Part shown: one piece after another, positions 1-11,595 of the stretch
Numbering within the stretch: the first letter of the stretch is position 1
Layout: each line of letters begins with the position of its first letter
From: Ziziphus jujuba
Taxonomy: Eukaryota > Streptophyta > Magnoliopsida > Rosales > Rhamnaceae
DNA length: 64,000 bases
Direction of reading: 5' to 3'
Assembly (NCBI RefSeq): GCF_031755915.1
Contig: NC_083385.1
Coordinates: 18,373,001 to 18,437,000, forward strand
The notes under the pieces: model-generated
The model's input: the letters and a program-made list of their open reading frames with translations, nothing else
Told to the model about the DNA's origin: nothing
Database searches by the model: none
Position numbers and translations under genes: made by a program

Positions 1-907
1 GTTATAATAATATTGTAATATATTTTCTTATTTTTATTAGTATTTGTAATATTATTTAATAACTATTTTACATAATAACTTTTTTAGCAACCATATAAAG
101 AGGAAAAAAAATATTAAATGTAACAAAGCTCATTTATTATGAAAGTAGAAATTGGGGATAAAAAAACATTAGCCTCATTAATAAGGGCGATAGTTGGTAC
201 TTTAATGAAAGACAACAAAAAAACTATCTGTTTAGCTATGTCTTCAATTTTTTTATTTTCAAAATATTGTTTTCAAAATATAGAATAAAAATAGCGTTCT
301 ATTGTTTTATGAAAATAATAAATGTCTGGCCAATTATGTTTGAAAATAATTTTTAAAAACCAAAAACATATTTTTAAGGGTGGTGCATGTGGTTTTAGGT
401 TGTGTGGGCAAATTGTCATTCTTATTTTCCTTTATCAACGCTTAAATATCAGATGCAGTAAACCAATATATTTTAATTTTTTTAAAAACTATGAAAAACA
501 TCTTTATTATTTTCTGTTTTTTTTTATTTATTTTCTAAAAATAGTTTTGAAAACTGATAGCCAAATAACATATTTTTATTTTAAAAATAATTTTCTATTT
601 TCATAAATTAAAAAAAAAATTAAAATAGATGGCCAAACAGGCATATTTTTGCTGCTTCTCAAATCAACTTCTATAGCATCACGATTCATGGATTATTAGA
701 TTTTTTTTATTTACTAAACACTTAAATTAGCTTTTGATTTTTTCACAATCAGTTTTGAAGCTCCAAAAGCAATCTCAATAAGATCTTAGTATAAAATTAT
801 CAGACTTAACTTATAAGATATTAATTAGTTACTTATAAGATAGGAGAGTATCCGTGTATACCAATGTTTTTTACAAATATTTTTGAGCAATCATCATTGT
901 CATTGAA

Positions 908-1400
908 AATGAAATAATCCAACTATGGATAGGGGTGGCAATATATCCTTGTTGCCCCATCCTCACATTGTTCGGCCTTAATGGGATGTGATTTCTCGGT
1001 TAATCGGAGTTACAAGGTGAAGACGAGGCAAATTTTCTTGCCCCCGGTCAGGATCAAGGTGGGGACAAGAAATATAATCTTTGTCTCGAGCCCAACCCAT
1101 ATACATATATATTAATTATTTTTTGAATTTTTTTTATGCATTTTTATTGTAATTTTATTGTTTGTGTTTTTTTCTTTTATGTTTGAACAAAGTTATTAAG
1201 TTTTCAAATATTATTTCAAAAAAAAAAATATATTTTTTTCAAAACTAAACTATATAAAATAATTAAAAGGGAAAACTGGACAGGGAATGGGATCTCCTCC
1301 CTACCTTGCCCTCGTTAAACAAAGAATGAGACAGAGATGGCGATGGAGAATTCTGGTAGGCCAGAGAACAGGAGAGGTTGCCTCGTCCCCACCTCACTTC
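908..1400. repeat. Locally GC-rich probable dispersed-repeat fragment
   Basis: Two GC-richer islands (about 925-1,090 and 1,270-1,400) sit in very AT-rich DNA. They contain GGGGTGGCAA, CCCCGGTCAGG, GGTGGGGACAAG and similar purine/pyrimidine-skewed words. This resembles old dispersed non-coding repeats of plant genomes. No open frame or terminal repeat was recognised, so the class is unknown. Confidence 0.35.
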
Positions 1401-2109
1401 ATTGTCATCCTTATTGTGGTTTAAACATAGGGAGTTCAAAATCTTATATGTAAAATTGAATTTAACTTCACATATTTCTTTCATAAGCTATTAAATTTTG
1501 CGTCATTTTGATACAAATGATAATTTATCAAATCAAATATATTAATATATATCGAATAGACTCCATACATGAAACGCGAATACATGAATATTGGGTTGTA
1601 CACGGACCACCATAGAGACCACACATAGAATATTAATTGCTAACCAAGTCCTATATATAATTTATTATGAGAAATTGTTCATGCTATCACCTTGAAAATA
1701 TATACTATAACATGATTCAGGACTATTTAATTCCATGATGGTTTACATTTACATGAGTAATATTAATACAAACACTCTATATGTTTATCAAATTTTGGAT
1801 ATAGAATAAATAATTGTATTCTAACATATATCATTTTCTTTTATGAATGATGCGCTTTGTTGCTGTCTTTTTCAAAAATTTCTCCTCATGGATTTATCCC
1901 TCATAGAATCCAAGTAAGTAATTCAATATATTCTTCTTATATTTTTCTTGAAATGGATCACCAAATTTGTATATCAAATTTTATTTACCACATGATGTAA
2001 TAGTATATTAATAGTTGATAAAAATTATATCAAAGTTTTTGAAAACTAAACATTATAGTCTCACATATACCATATTATGAGATAAATAGAATTTGACAAA
2101 GGGTACAAA

Positions 2110-2560
2110 GTGATTCAAACTGACCTAATCGAATTGTTTTGGTTCGGTTTGGTTTAGTTCAATTTATTGTGTACAATCAATTTAATTTGGTTTAGATATT
2201 TTTTCACCTAAATTGATCCGAACTAAACCAACTATATATTATATATACTTTTTTAATATTTTTTATTATAATGACTTATATATTTAATATATGTTTGAGT
2301 TTTTAAATTATTTAGTATAAGATTTTAAAAATATTAAATTTTAATTATTTAAAAAATAATAATATTTTTTTTAAAAATTAAAAAATAATAATAAAATAAT
2401 ATTGTATCCAAACCAATCAAATTAAACCAAACTGAGTCAATGATGGTCAGGTCTATTTGGTTTGGTTTTTTTCATTGGTTTAATTCGATTTATAAAAAAA
2501 AGATAAAAAATAAAAAAAAAATCAAGCGAATCGAACCGATGTTCATTTCTATTAGCAGTA
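2110..2560. repeat. Inverted-repeat-like element with GGTTCGGTTTGGTT / AACCAAAC motifs
   Basis: The left part reads TTTTGGTTCGGTTTGGTTTAG near 2,137. The right part carries CCAAACCAATCAAATTAAACC near 2,410 and CGAATCGAACCGATG near 2,525, which are complementary in style. AT-rich filler lies between them. This looks like a foldback or MITE-type dispersed repeat. Exact ends and a target duplication were not found. Confidence 0.4.
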
Positions 2561-3260
2561 TTGTACTTTTTATGCAAAACAGTTATAGTACACAACTCCT
2601 TAGGTTTACCAGTTTACCAGTCAGTTTTGCAATGTCTTTGTATTTTCAAAAATTATAGAGCCACTTTATTCAGTTTTATTGTGGTATCAACCATTTTGTA
2701 TATATGTATTTTTAAAATTTTTGTCCTCAAATTATCATAGTTTTATGAAAATGCAATTAATTATAAATGGAATTAGCATATTTTTTATATAGTTGATTTA
2801 CATATGAAAATATTAAAAATCATGTAATAACTAAGAGGGTGGCAGTGCGACAGAAATAAAAATATAATGTTAATTTGTGGTTTTGTAATTTCTAAAAACA
2901 AAAAAGCTTGTGAAAGCACCAAAAAAAAAAAAAAAAAAGGAAAAAAAAAAGCATGTTTGCAAAACTGGTAAATATGTTTTCATTTTTAAATATATTTAGA
3001 TAATATACAGAGTTGTAGGAATTATATTCTTTACTGATCAAAATCATATATGTATATATATAGAAATTACTAATATAAATATATAGAATATATTACTAAT
3101 TTTTCAGAAAATTACAGCATTTTTTTTTTAAAAAAAAAGAAGTACAGGTTGATGATCCTATAAACAATGGAAAATGAAAGTGGAATTCATGTTATTCTCT
3201 ACATTATAAATAGTTTCTGGCCAAGTGATCAAAACTAATTGATTAATTGTGTTTGAATAG

Positions 3261-3676
3261 CGTCTGGAGCTACTGGTCAAAAAATCCACTATTGAATTAG
3301 AGTTGCTTGAGGTTAACTTGAGGTAAGGTCCAGACTATAATACATATATATACGTATCTACATGGGGGAAATATATATTTAGCATAAATTTAGCGATATA
3401 GCATGAATTTTCGTAATATATATTAGGATTAAATTTTCATTATCTTTTTTTTTTCTCTTTTAAATGTGATTTTCATTATTAATTATCTAGATTTTATGAT
3501 ATATTTAATATCATCGTTTGATTAAAAGGGATTATGAGCCAGACACATCATTTGATCCTTCACTAGCTCAACTGTTATGGTGTGAGAAGAACCTTAAACA
3601 GTCTTTGCATGGAGTCACCGATAGAAAAAGTATGTTTCACCACGAAACCATGTGTATATATATTACGAATTCTTTA

Positions 3677-3714
<38 letters not shown>

Positions 3715-6223
3715 TAATATGGATTTCCCTTATTACCACTTGTCCTTTTTTTTTTTCTACTTATTATTATTATTTTTTTGAACTTTATTAACAGAGAATG
3801 TTACTTCTCAACTTGCCATTCTCCAACGATCAGATGAGACTTAAGGTAAAAATATAACTATGTATTGAAATAATAATTCAATATACTAACTAGCACCTAA
3901 TATATACTTTATATAATCGACCAAAAAAAAAAAAAAAAAGAGAACAAAAACTAATTTTTAATTATATATCATGATATACTCATACTAATCCTAATCATGA
4001 TTAGAAGGAACAGACAACAAGGGACAGCGAAGCTCCTGAACTGAAATCATTCAACTATGTTAGAAATGATCAGAGGAATTGGGCAACTCAAAACCCTAGT
4101 TCTAAGCTTCTATTCCAACTCGATCCATGGATTGGCACTCCTAACAGGTTTGCCACCTTCTCATTAATTCATAGGTAGACCATATTTTTCAAGTTGTATA
4201 ATGGACAGTCTGATTAAAAAAAAAAATTTATTACTGTTTATAATATATATATATATATATATGAAAATTCAACGGTGTAGACAGTCCACATACGGACCAT
4301 TTACACTATAGATGGGTTATGTAGACCGTCCATACCATAGACAGGTTTTATATATATATATATATATATATTTTATTTTTTTGATTTTCAATTGGAATTT
4401 TTTACTTTCAAAAAAAAAAAAAAAACAAAAATTGAGTTGCTTAAAAAAAAATCCCCACTATAGTAAAAAAATAAAATAAAATTAAGGACTTCAACTGAAT
4501 AAACAATATTTATAGGTATTAAAAGGTAATTAATTTTCCAAAAGGAATTGATTAGGGAGAATATTTGGTCAACTAATTGAATTAATTAAAATTAGTACTA
4601 TATATTTTCCATAATTAAGTGTAAGGATATCAACATATTCTTTAGCAGCTCCAAGTTTGGTGAAAGCATGCTTCAAGAACTTGCAAAGCAAAGTGGAGGA
4701 GCATCTGAAGGTAAAGGAGTACTTGGTATAACCAATACTTACTCAAGCAATCTCCTTTCGATCGGCTACCAGTCTGGAATCCCATTGTTGACTCCAAAAC
4801 CTCCAGTTTCACCCAATTTCATTACCACCTATTCTACAATGCAGGTACATTTAGACCATCAACTTTAGTATTTCAATTTTCTTATTTTTCAAAATCAATG
4901 AATCATATTAAAATTTAATTACTTTTCAAATCGTGAATTCAAAAAATAATAAAACGTAAATGTTGGAAGGGGAAAAAAATAGTTAAAAGAAATATTAGAT
5001 AGCAAAAATATAATATGGGTAACTCTTGCAAATTCTTTCTTTAGAAAAATGATTTAAAACAAATAAAAATTGTTTCTTTGACCTTTTTTTCCCCATATAA
5101 CTTAATTATTCCATGACAACTTTCATTTTCATCTGATATATCGACAGTTTATTCTGATAAATCTTCTTCCTTTTTTTTTTAAATTTTTTTTTTTAATGAT
5201 TTTGAAACCAAAATCAGAATGAGAAAATTGGTAGCAAACCAATTTCTGATCAGTTGCACTCCAACATGAATGAGGTGATGAAATGGTCCATGATGAGTAG
5301 CACCACCAACCACACAGCTTCTGATCAGAATGTTATGAATATAAGTGCTGCTGGTCTTCCTATCAACCCAGAGAGGTCTGCAATTTATACACACACACAC
5401 ACACACAGATATATATATATATATATACGTAATATTTATTTACCACTGTGCAAGGATTATTTATATCTTAATTTAAGGTTGTATAATGAAGTATATATCC
5501 CACAAAAAAGTAAGTTAATTTTGTTGCAGGATTGACATTGTATCCCCATTAGGATGTGAACATTTCTTGGGTGGTGGTAATGTAGGAGCTGCTACCATTA
5601 ACAACATGAATATAGAAGAAAAAAGTGACACAATTGGGAAAAATCTAGCTCATTCAACCCAAATCAATTCTCCCTCTCAGCCTGCGTCTGATTCGCTTTT
5701 GCTTGTTGAGGTCAGCTTTGTATTACAAACATATCTAATTTTCTTGGTTTTTTATTTGTACATAAAATAGTTATTTCGAATTCTCTTATGTGGAAATCAG
5801 GACTTGAGGTTATTATCACTTGAATTATCTCTAAAAAGGATATGCAAATTAAAATTAATAAAAGATGTACAAGTGAAGTCAACAAGTTTGCATTTTTTTA
5901 GCTGGATTATGAAAAAACAAAAAAAAAAACAAAAACAAAAACAAGAACCATAAGCTATTATAATTATAAATGTTACTGATCACTTTACAAACTTGTTTAA
6001 GAGTATAAATATAGCTCTTAATTGAATATTAAAGTTCCATAAAGAAAAGTTAATTAAATATTCAAGATTTCTTACTAATTTAGATGTAATTCATAAGCAG
6101 GAAATGATGGGAAACGACAACGTGAGCGTAGCAGGAAACCCCATTGATGAGTTGTTGGAGTGGGATGGCTTTGTTTTTGCAGAGACTTTGGACTTGGAAG
6201 ACTTTGACATCCCATTTGAGTGA
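3261..6223 (+). pseudogene. 5'-truncated MIKC*-type MADS-box gene copy (block 1), no MADS domain, frameshifted junction
   Basis: Eight exons are readable: 3261-3322, 3529-3628, 3795-3845, 4005-4147, 4646-4844, 5218-5375, 5530-5710 and 6101-6223. The first three have the same lengths (62, 100, 51) as exons 6-8 of the intact gene at 22,586-25,557. They encode the same segment: a K-like helix ending ELELLEVNLR, then YEPDTSF..CEKNLKQSLHGVTDRK, then RMLLLNLPFSND. Later exons give DPWIGTPN, MNEVMKWSMM and an acidic tail ending LDLEDFDIPFE, then TGA. No upstream exon for the DNA-binding domain lies in the 3.26 kb to the window edge. After codon K of exon 3529-3628 the expected GT is AG, and the only donor GT is one base later. 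Using it shifts the frame into an early stop in the next exon. The copy is probably a decayed or truncated relative of the AGL66/AGL104 clade. Upstream exons beyond the window, or unusual splicing, would change that reading. The exons after the junction are open, so decay is recent or the 3' part is still used. Confidence 0.65.
3681..3710. repeat. (AT)15 microsatellite in MADS-copy intron
   Basis: This is a perfect AT dinucleotide run, one of more than twenty such runs in the window. Others are near 4,247, 4,350, 5,410, 8,463, 23,397, 24,800, 27,775, 29,817, 36,747 and 38,250. Confidence 0.95.
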
Positions 6224-7151
6224 ATCAAAACCATGCCGTTTTCTCTCTCTCTCTTCCTGACATCTGTTTTTATCTAATCTTTGCATAATAATAATGTTGA
6301 TAGAGATTTGAGATGTTTTCAATTTCCTTAACTTTTGCATGTAATCAATGTTTGTGGAATACATTTGTCCATGCCAAATATGTTCGAAATTTGGATCAAC
6401 ATAATAATGTCCAAACAAATATATTGCTACATTAGCTATAACTAATGACCTTAATTAATTAGCTGTGTGAAATTTCAATTGTCATAATTTTGCCATTAAT
6501 TTTCTCCGAAAAATTTAATATTAACCGGCGGTGTTAATATGCATTGCATGCCTTATATATTATCAACATTGTAAAAATGTAAAATTGTATTTCACCAAAA
6601 AAAAAAAAAAAAGTGCAAAATTGTAAAAGCGTACTAACTAGGCTTTTCATGGCAATTTTCAGTTTTGCAACACCCTACAAGACCCGCCATCTAAAATAGG
6701 GAATTTAGGGGCTTAAATAAAAGTGATTCAATGGTGTTAAGGGCCGCCAAATTTTTTTTATTAAATGATTCACTTTTCATCAATTTATTTATTTACTTTT
6801 TTAATTATAACATAGGAGAGAGGGGATTCTTTATTTAGGTTAAAATTGAACTTTAGATATGAAAATGTACTCTTAATGATACAAGAATTGATTAAATTTA
6901 TGAGTACCACTTTTCATGAATATAAGATATAGGTTTTTGTTAATCATTAATAATTGTTCAATCATTTGATAAATAAAAATTTGATGCCTAAATTTGGTTA
7001 TTGAAAAAAAAAATGTATACATTTCTTGTAATAGGTAAGCATTATTTAAAAGTACCTAATATGTTTTTGGGGATATATATGGCAATAAATATGGAACCGT
7101 TGACCCATTAAAAAACTATTAATATTAGGTTATTGCAATAGAAATTAACAA
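6224..7151. other. 3' flank of MADS copy 1 to tRNA; no gene seen
   Basis: Presumed 3' UTR and AT-rich spacer. Nothing coding was recognised. The part from about 7,060 has a counterpart before the second tRNA at about 9,462 (TTGGGGAT..TAAATATG). Confidence 0.6.
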
Positions 7152-7223
7152 ATCAGAGTGGCGCAGCGGAAGCGTGGTGGGCCCATAACCCACAGGTCCC
7201 TGGATCGAAACTAGGCTCTGATA
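7152..7223 (+). tRNA. trnfM/iMet (nuclear tRNA-iMet-CAT): Initiator tRNA-Met (CAT), copy 1
   Basis: This 72-nt gene folds as a eukaryotic initiator tRNA. The acceptor arm ATCAGAG pairs with CTCTGAT. The A-box is TGGCGCAGCGG. The anticodon arm GTGGGCCCATAACCCAC carries CAT with the initiator-type GGG/CCC stem. The T-loop ATCGAAA is typical of initiator rather than elongator tRNA. The T-stem here is CCTGG/CTAGG, with one G-T pair. A run of six T at 7,248-7,253 can end RNA polymerase III transcription. There is no intron. Block 2 carries a second copy. Confidence 0.93.
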
Positions 7224-7856
7224 GAAATCAGTGAAAGCTTCCCCAAATTTTTTATTTTATATTTTTATGGACGGCTTATAACCTATCGGTCCCTAGATCG
7301 AAACCGAGTTTCCACGTGTATGGGAGAAAGCATCTCCAATTTTTTGTTCCCTTTGACTTTCAGACACTCCCTTTCCCTAAGATTTTTCGTTCCCCAAACT
7401 TTTAATTACCAAAATGCTCAGCTTGGTAAAGTTGGGATATTTTACTAATTTGAAAGTTGGGAAAGTTGGAATGATTCAAATGGGGCTTTTCCAGTTTTCC
7501 TTTTTCTTTTTTGGTCCAAAATATATAATATAAATTATATATTATTTTGTTCATTTGGTCATTGATTTTTTTTGGTTAAAATCACCAATTAAAAAAACTA
7601 CTGTATTTTATTTGTAACAAACTGCAAGAAGTGATTTTATCCTCTTTGCATTCACCCCCCAAAAAAAAAAAAAAAATTTCCTCTTTGCAAATTGCACTAT
7701 TGCAGCCCTTTAAGGGATTCACCAACAAAATCATGCAGAAACATAAACACAATTATCTTAACACAAAATGCTTTCCAAATAAATCAAATATCTATAACTT
7801 TTATATACAGATCATAAAAATACACAACTATTTTGCCCTTCTACCACTACTAAAAG
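7224..7856. other. End of block 1; spacer without genes
   Basis: It holds the decayed tRNA, a stretch matching 9,800-10,060 (TTTGACTTTCA.AC and AAGTTGGGATATTTT words) and, from about 7,614, a 240-bp stretch matching 22,277-22,450 beside the intact MADS gene. No coding exon was recognised. Confidence 0.65.
7265..7318 (+). pseudogene. Decayed 3' half of an initiator tRNA-Met
   Basis: The words GGCTTATAACCTATCGGTCC and TAGATCGAAACCGAG follow the order of the anticodon arm, variable region and T-arm of the tRNA just upstream, with many changes. The acceptor arm is no longer paired. It is not expected to be functional. Confidence 0.6.
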
Positions 7857-7980
7857 GTGATTCATTTTCTAAAACGAATTCATTAAGGGGAATGTTTGGT
7901 CAAATAATTGAATTAATCAAAAAGTAGCACTAGATATTTTCCATAATTAATTGTATGGAATGCAATCAAATATAGTTTAG

Positions 7981-9310
7981 CAGCTCCAAGGTTCGTGAAA
8001 GCATGCTTCAAGAACTTGCAAAGCAAAGTGAAGGAACATCTAAAGGCAAAGGAGTAATCTCCCTATAATCGATTACCAATCGAGAATCCCATTGTTTGAC
8101 TCCAAAACCTTAGTTTCAACCAATTCAGTTCTACCTATCCTCCAATGCAGGTACTTTTACATTATTTTTTTAATATTTCAATTTTCTTATTTTTAAAAAT
8201 CAATGAATCATATTTATTAAATTTATGTATATGTTGGAAAAAGAGAGAAAAAAAATTTGGTTAAAGGAAAATTGTTACAAATTCGTTTTTTTTTTTTTTT
8301 TTAAGAAAATGATTTAAAATTAAATAAAATTTGTTTATTGACATTTTATTTTTCAATATAATTTGATTAATTTTTCCATGATCACAGGAAAGGATTGGGA
8401 TTGATACCCCTTTTCTACAAAATCCACCACGAACAGTTGCCTACCACTGCGTAAGGATGTTATATATATATATATATATATATATATACTAGTTTGATTT
8501 TTATCTGATATATTGTCTTCTTCTTCTTCTTCTTCTTCTTCTTCTTCTTTTCAGATAAGCTGCACGCCAACATGAAATGAGGTGATGAAATGGTCCATGA
8601 TAAACGGCACCACCGATGACACAGCTTCTAATAAGAATTTTATGAATCTGAGTGCTGCTAACCTTCCTATCAACTCAGAGAGCCCATGCCACTTGCCCGA
8701 GCGCACACATATATTTATATATTATCTATCTTTTAATTTAATTTTATTGGTTAATTATATTTTAATATCCTATATTTGATAAGAGTATAATATTGAATTT
8801 TCAAATTTAAAATATTTTACATTAAATCTTAAATTTATAATTTATTTCATATTAGATTTTCGACTAATTCCAAACGGACTAGTAGAAAATTTATAAGTTG
8901 AGAAAATTAATTAGTTTTTTCAATTCACAAACAAAATGAGAAACAAATTTATTAATTAATTATAAAAAAACTAGTTAATTTTTTCAATTTTAAATTTAAT
9001 TCCTACTTTTCAATATGCAAATTGATGGCTTAAAGTAAAATAAATTATAAATTAAATATTTAATATAGAATGTTTTAAACTTAAAAATTCAATATGTAAT
9101 CTTGTCAAAATATAGATATTAAAGTACAATTAACCATAATTTTTTTATCATTACTTTTTAGTATCACCATATTGTTAAGTGTAATTTGAAATCATTATCC
9201 AAAAAAAACAGCTCAAGATCTAATTATTTATCTCTTAATTTAAGGTTGTAACAATGAAGTATGTCCTCACACTAACGTAAGTTAATTTTGTTACGGTACT
9301 CAAAGTGTAA
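7981..9310 (+). pseudogene. MADS exon copy in block 2, clearly dead
   Basis: Two exons of the upstream MADS copy are recognisable: 7981-8150 (matches 4646-4844) and about 8555-8682 (matches 5218-5375). The first has lost about 28 bases in the middle. The second has one extra A (ATGAAATGAGG against ATGAATGAGG), which makes an in-frame TGA. Its donor has changed from GAGAG/GT to GAGAG/CC. The intron sequence before the next exon is still visible at 9,240-9,290, but that exon is not. No product is expected. Confidence 0.85.
8515..8549. repeat. (TTC)n microsatellite before the dead MADS exon
   Basis: An uninterrupted TTC run lies directly upstream of the pseudo-exon acceptor. The homologous site in block 1 has poly-T instead. 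Confidence 0.9.
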
Positions 9311-9570
9311 TAATAGATAGCATCATTATTATCATCATCCTTATTATTTTTTTTATTTTGACAAGATAGATAGAATTATTTAAGAGTATCCAATTATATA
9401 TATATATATATATTATTGGGGGTTTTCAAAGAAAAAAAAAATAAAAACAAACAAACAAACTTATTGGGGATCTATATCCCAGTAAATATGAAAAACATTC
9501 TCAACAAATTATTTGATGGGGTTAGATATATTATGTTAAACATAAACTATGGTAATAGGTCCCCGAAAAT

Positions 9571-9642
9571 ATCAGAGTGGCGCAGCGGAAGCGTGGTGGG
9601 CCCATAACCCACAGGTCACTGGATCGAAACCAGTCTCTGATA
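9571..9642 (+). tRNA. tRNA-iMet-CAT: Initiator tRNA-Met (CAT), copy 2
   Basis: The gene is 72 nt, identical in plan to copy 1. Acceptor ATCAGAG/CTCTGAT, the A-box and the CAT anticodon arm are unchanged. The T-stem is ACTGG/CCAGT, fully paired, whereas copy 1 has CCTGG/CTAGG. The T-loop ATCGAAA is of initiator type. Five T at 9,656-9,660 form a short terminator. The first bases after the gene (GAAATCAGTGAAA) are the same as in copy 1, so it was duplicated with its flank. Confidence 0.92.
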
Positions 9643-9734
9643 GAAATCAGTGAAATTTTTCCAACTTTTTTGTTCCTCTTTTGACTTTTAATTTTAATCA
9701 AAATTAATTATTGTTGAAGTAAAGCCAAAATTTT

Positions 9735-9800
9735 GAGCAGCACAGCGGAAGTATGAAGGGTTCATATTCAAGTGGTCTCAAATAGAAACCCCGTTCTCAA
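9735..9800 (+). pseudogene. Decayed initiator tRNA-Met
   Basis: GAGCAGCACAGCGGAAG matches the tRNA 5' part including its A-box, and AATAGAAACCCCGTTCTCAAA matches the T-arm and 3' acceptor. The anticodon arm is degraded to GGGTTCATATTC. It corresponds in place to the decayed tRNA at 7,265 in block 1, so a tRNA pair predates the segmental duplication. Confidence 0.6.
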
Positions 9801-10610
9801 ATAATTCATTGTGAACTTTTTCAATTTTTTATTTCCTTTTGACTTTCAAACCCTTGCTTTCGATTTTTTGTTACCCCATGTTTTCAATTACCAAAGTGCT
9901 CAACATGACAGTAGGAGAAGGGCAAAAAAAAAAAAAAAAAAAAAAGTTGGGATATTTTGGTAATTTAACAGCCTCAAATGGACCGATTCATGTTTTCAAA
10001 TGGGCCTTCTCGCCCTGTGCCAAAATCACTAATTAAAAAATACTATTATATTTTATTTTGAACGATTTGTTTTTCAATTTTAAAATAACTATTTATAATT
10101 TTATTTTTTATATATTACTATTTAAATATATAAAAAATATAAAATTATTTAATATAAAATTATTTATTTTTAAAATATTTTTAATTCATACCATTTCAAA
10201 ATTATATAACTTTTACATATAAATTTTTTTTTTTTCCAATTCTAAAATAACTATATACAATCCTTTTAAAATTAATTTTATAAAAATATTTTTTTTTCTT
10301 CTTTCTCGTTTGAATTAGATTTAATTTTCATTTTTGAACATCTTCAAAATTATAACTTATTATTTTGGAGTGTTTAGTCATAAATTTGCGGATGTTCGGT
10401 TGTGAACTTCTGAACGTTATCATTTTATTTAGTTGTATATTTCTGAACATGCAATTTCATATGGGTACATTTTTAGATATTCGGTTTTAAATTTTTGTGC
10501 AACTTTAAATATTTGTTTGTATATCTTTGAACATTTTCAAAATTATAACTTACTATTTTGAAGCATTCGATCATAAACTTCTACATGCATTTCAGATGTT
10601 TAGTTGTGAA

Positions 10611-10740
10611 CAGTGAAGAAAATATCGATGTCGATGGAAATGTCGAGGGTATGATTTTACGGAAATATCAATAGAAATGTCGATATCGATGGAAATATCG
10701 GTAAAGTTACGGAAACTGTAAATTTTTAATTTAGAAAATA
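10611..10740. repeat. hAT left subterminal repeats
   Basis: Several overlapping copies of TATCGATGGAAAT-like words occur (ATCGATGTCGATGGAAATGTC, TCGATATCGATGGAAATATC). Short subterminal repeats of this kind are the usual transposase binding region in hAT elements; binding here is inferred. Confidence 0.6.
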
Positions 10741-10949
10741 GTTTTTTTTATATGAGATAATTAATATAATAAAATTATATAAGAATACAATAATTAGAAT
10801 ACAATAATCATAAAATATTCTATAAATATAACAAATTATTTATAAGTGAATAAAATATAAAGTTAATTCACACCAAAATATAGAAAATTTAACAGATAAT
10901 AGTAAGATACAAGAAATTCTCAAATATAATCCCTAATACATTATTAATA

Positions 10950-11553
10950 TCAAAAAGAATTCCTTGGTTCTTCAAATTGATGATCATATCTTGATGTTTC
11001 ATGTGTATAACAATAGGCATTCCAACTCATCATATTAGAGAAAGTTTCCATGTAATTGTAGATATGCCAAGTATATCTTTCTCTATCAATCCCAACCAAT
11101 TGTCCAAGTGGAGGATAGTGTGGATTTATCCAATGAGGAGTGTAACATTCATTTTGAGACATGGGATGATTGAAGATATCAACATCGTAATCTCTGTGAG
11201 GATTATGTGAGCTCATTTGACCAATTGGATACACAATTGGAATCTCAGAATTTCCAGATTGAGAATTAACTTGTGTATTTAAACTCATTGCATCCAAAGA
11301 GTTAGAAAGATAATCTTCATCATGTTGATTCATCATCGAATTGCCATAATGCCTTCTTGAACTAGTGCCTGCTGTTCGAGCTCCATGATCAAAATCCTGT
11401 GTTGCATGTGTATATTGATCTTCACCAGTAAATGGACTTAATGGTTGTTGGCTTGGTTCTCGATAGTATGTTCTACACCCACCTCCACCTATATTATATC
11501 CTCCTCCTCTATTGCCACCACCACCACCACTGCCATCGTCATCGTCGTCGTCG

Positions 11554-11595
<42 letters not shown>

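Larger units (their letters stand above)
1..3260. other. AT-rich gene-free stretch upstream of the truncated MADS gene
   Basis: I see no convincing exon here on either strand. In particular there is no MADS-domain exon on the + strand, although the intact relative at 22,586-25,557 fits its whole gene in 3 kb. The stretch is homopolymer- and AT-rich and holds two fragments that look like dispersed repeats, at about 908-1,400 and 2,110-2,560. Confidence 0.7.
4520..7860 (+). repeat. Segmental duplication block 1
   Basis: This block is repeated in the same orientation from 7,857 on. Matching landmarks, block 1 then block 2, are as follows. The intron end TTTGGTCAA..TTGAATTAAT is at about 4,565 and 7,895. 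The MADS exon CAGCTCCAAG is at 4,646 and 7,981. The exon with GATGAAATGGTCCATGAT is at 5,276 and 8,583. The intron stretch TAAGGTTGTA..AATGAAGTAT is at 5,475 and 9,240. The initiator tRNA is at 7,152 and 9,571. TTTTATCC.CTTTGCA..AAACACAA is at 7,635 and 22,297. The two blocks abut at about 7,857. Confidence 0.8.

Noticed and set aside
7152..7223. Reading the tRNA-like sequences as only the head of a SINE
   Set aside because: Both copies keep complete cloverleaf pairing, CAT anticodon and terminators at full 72-nt length, and were duplicated with long unique flanks.
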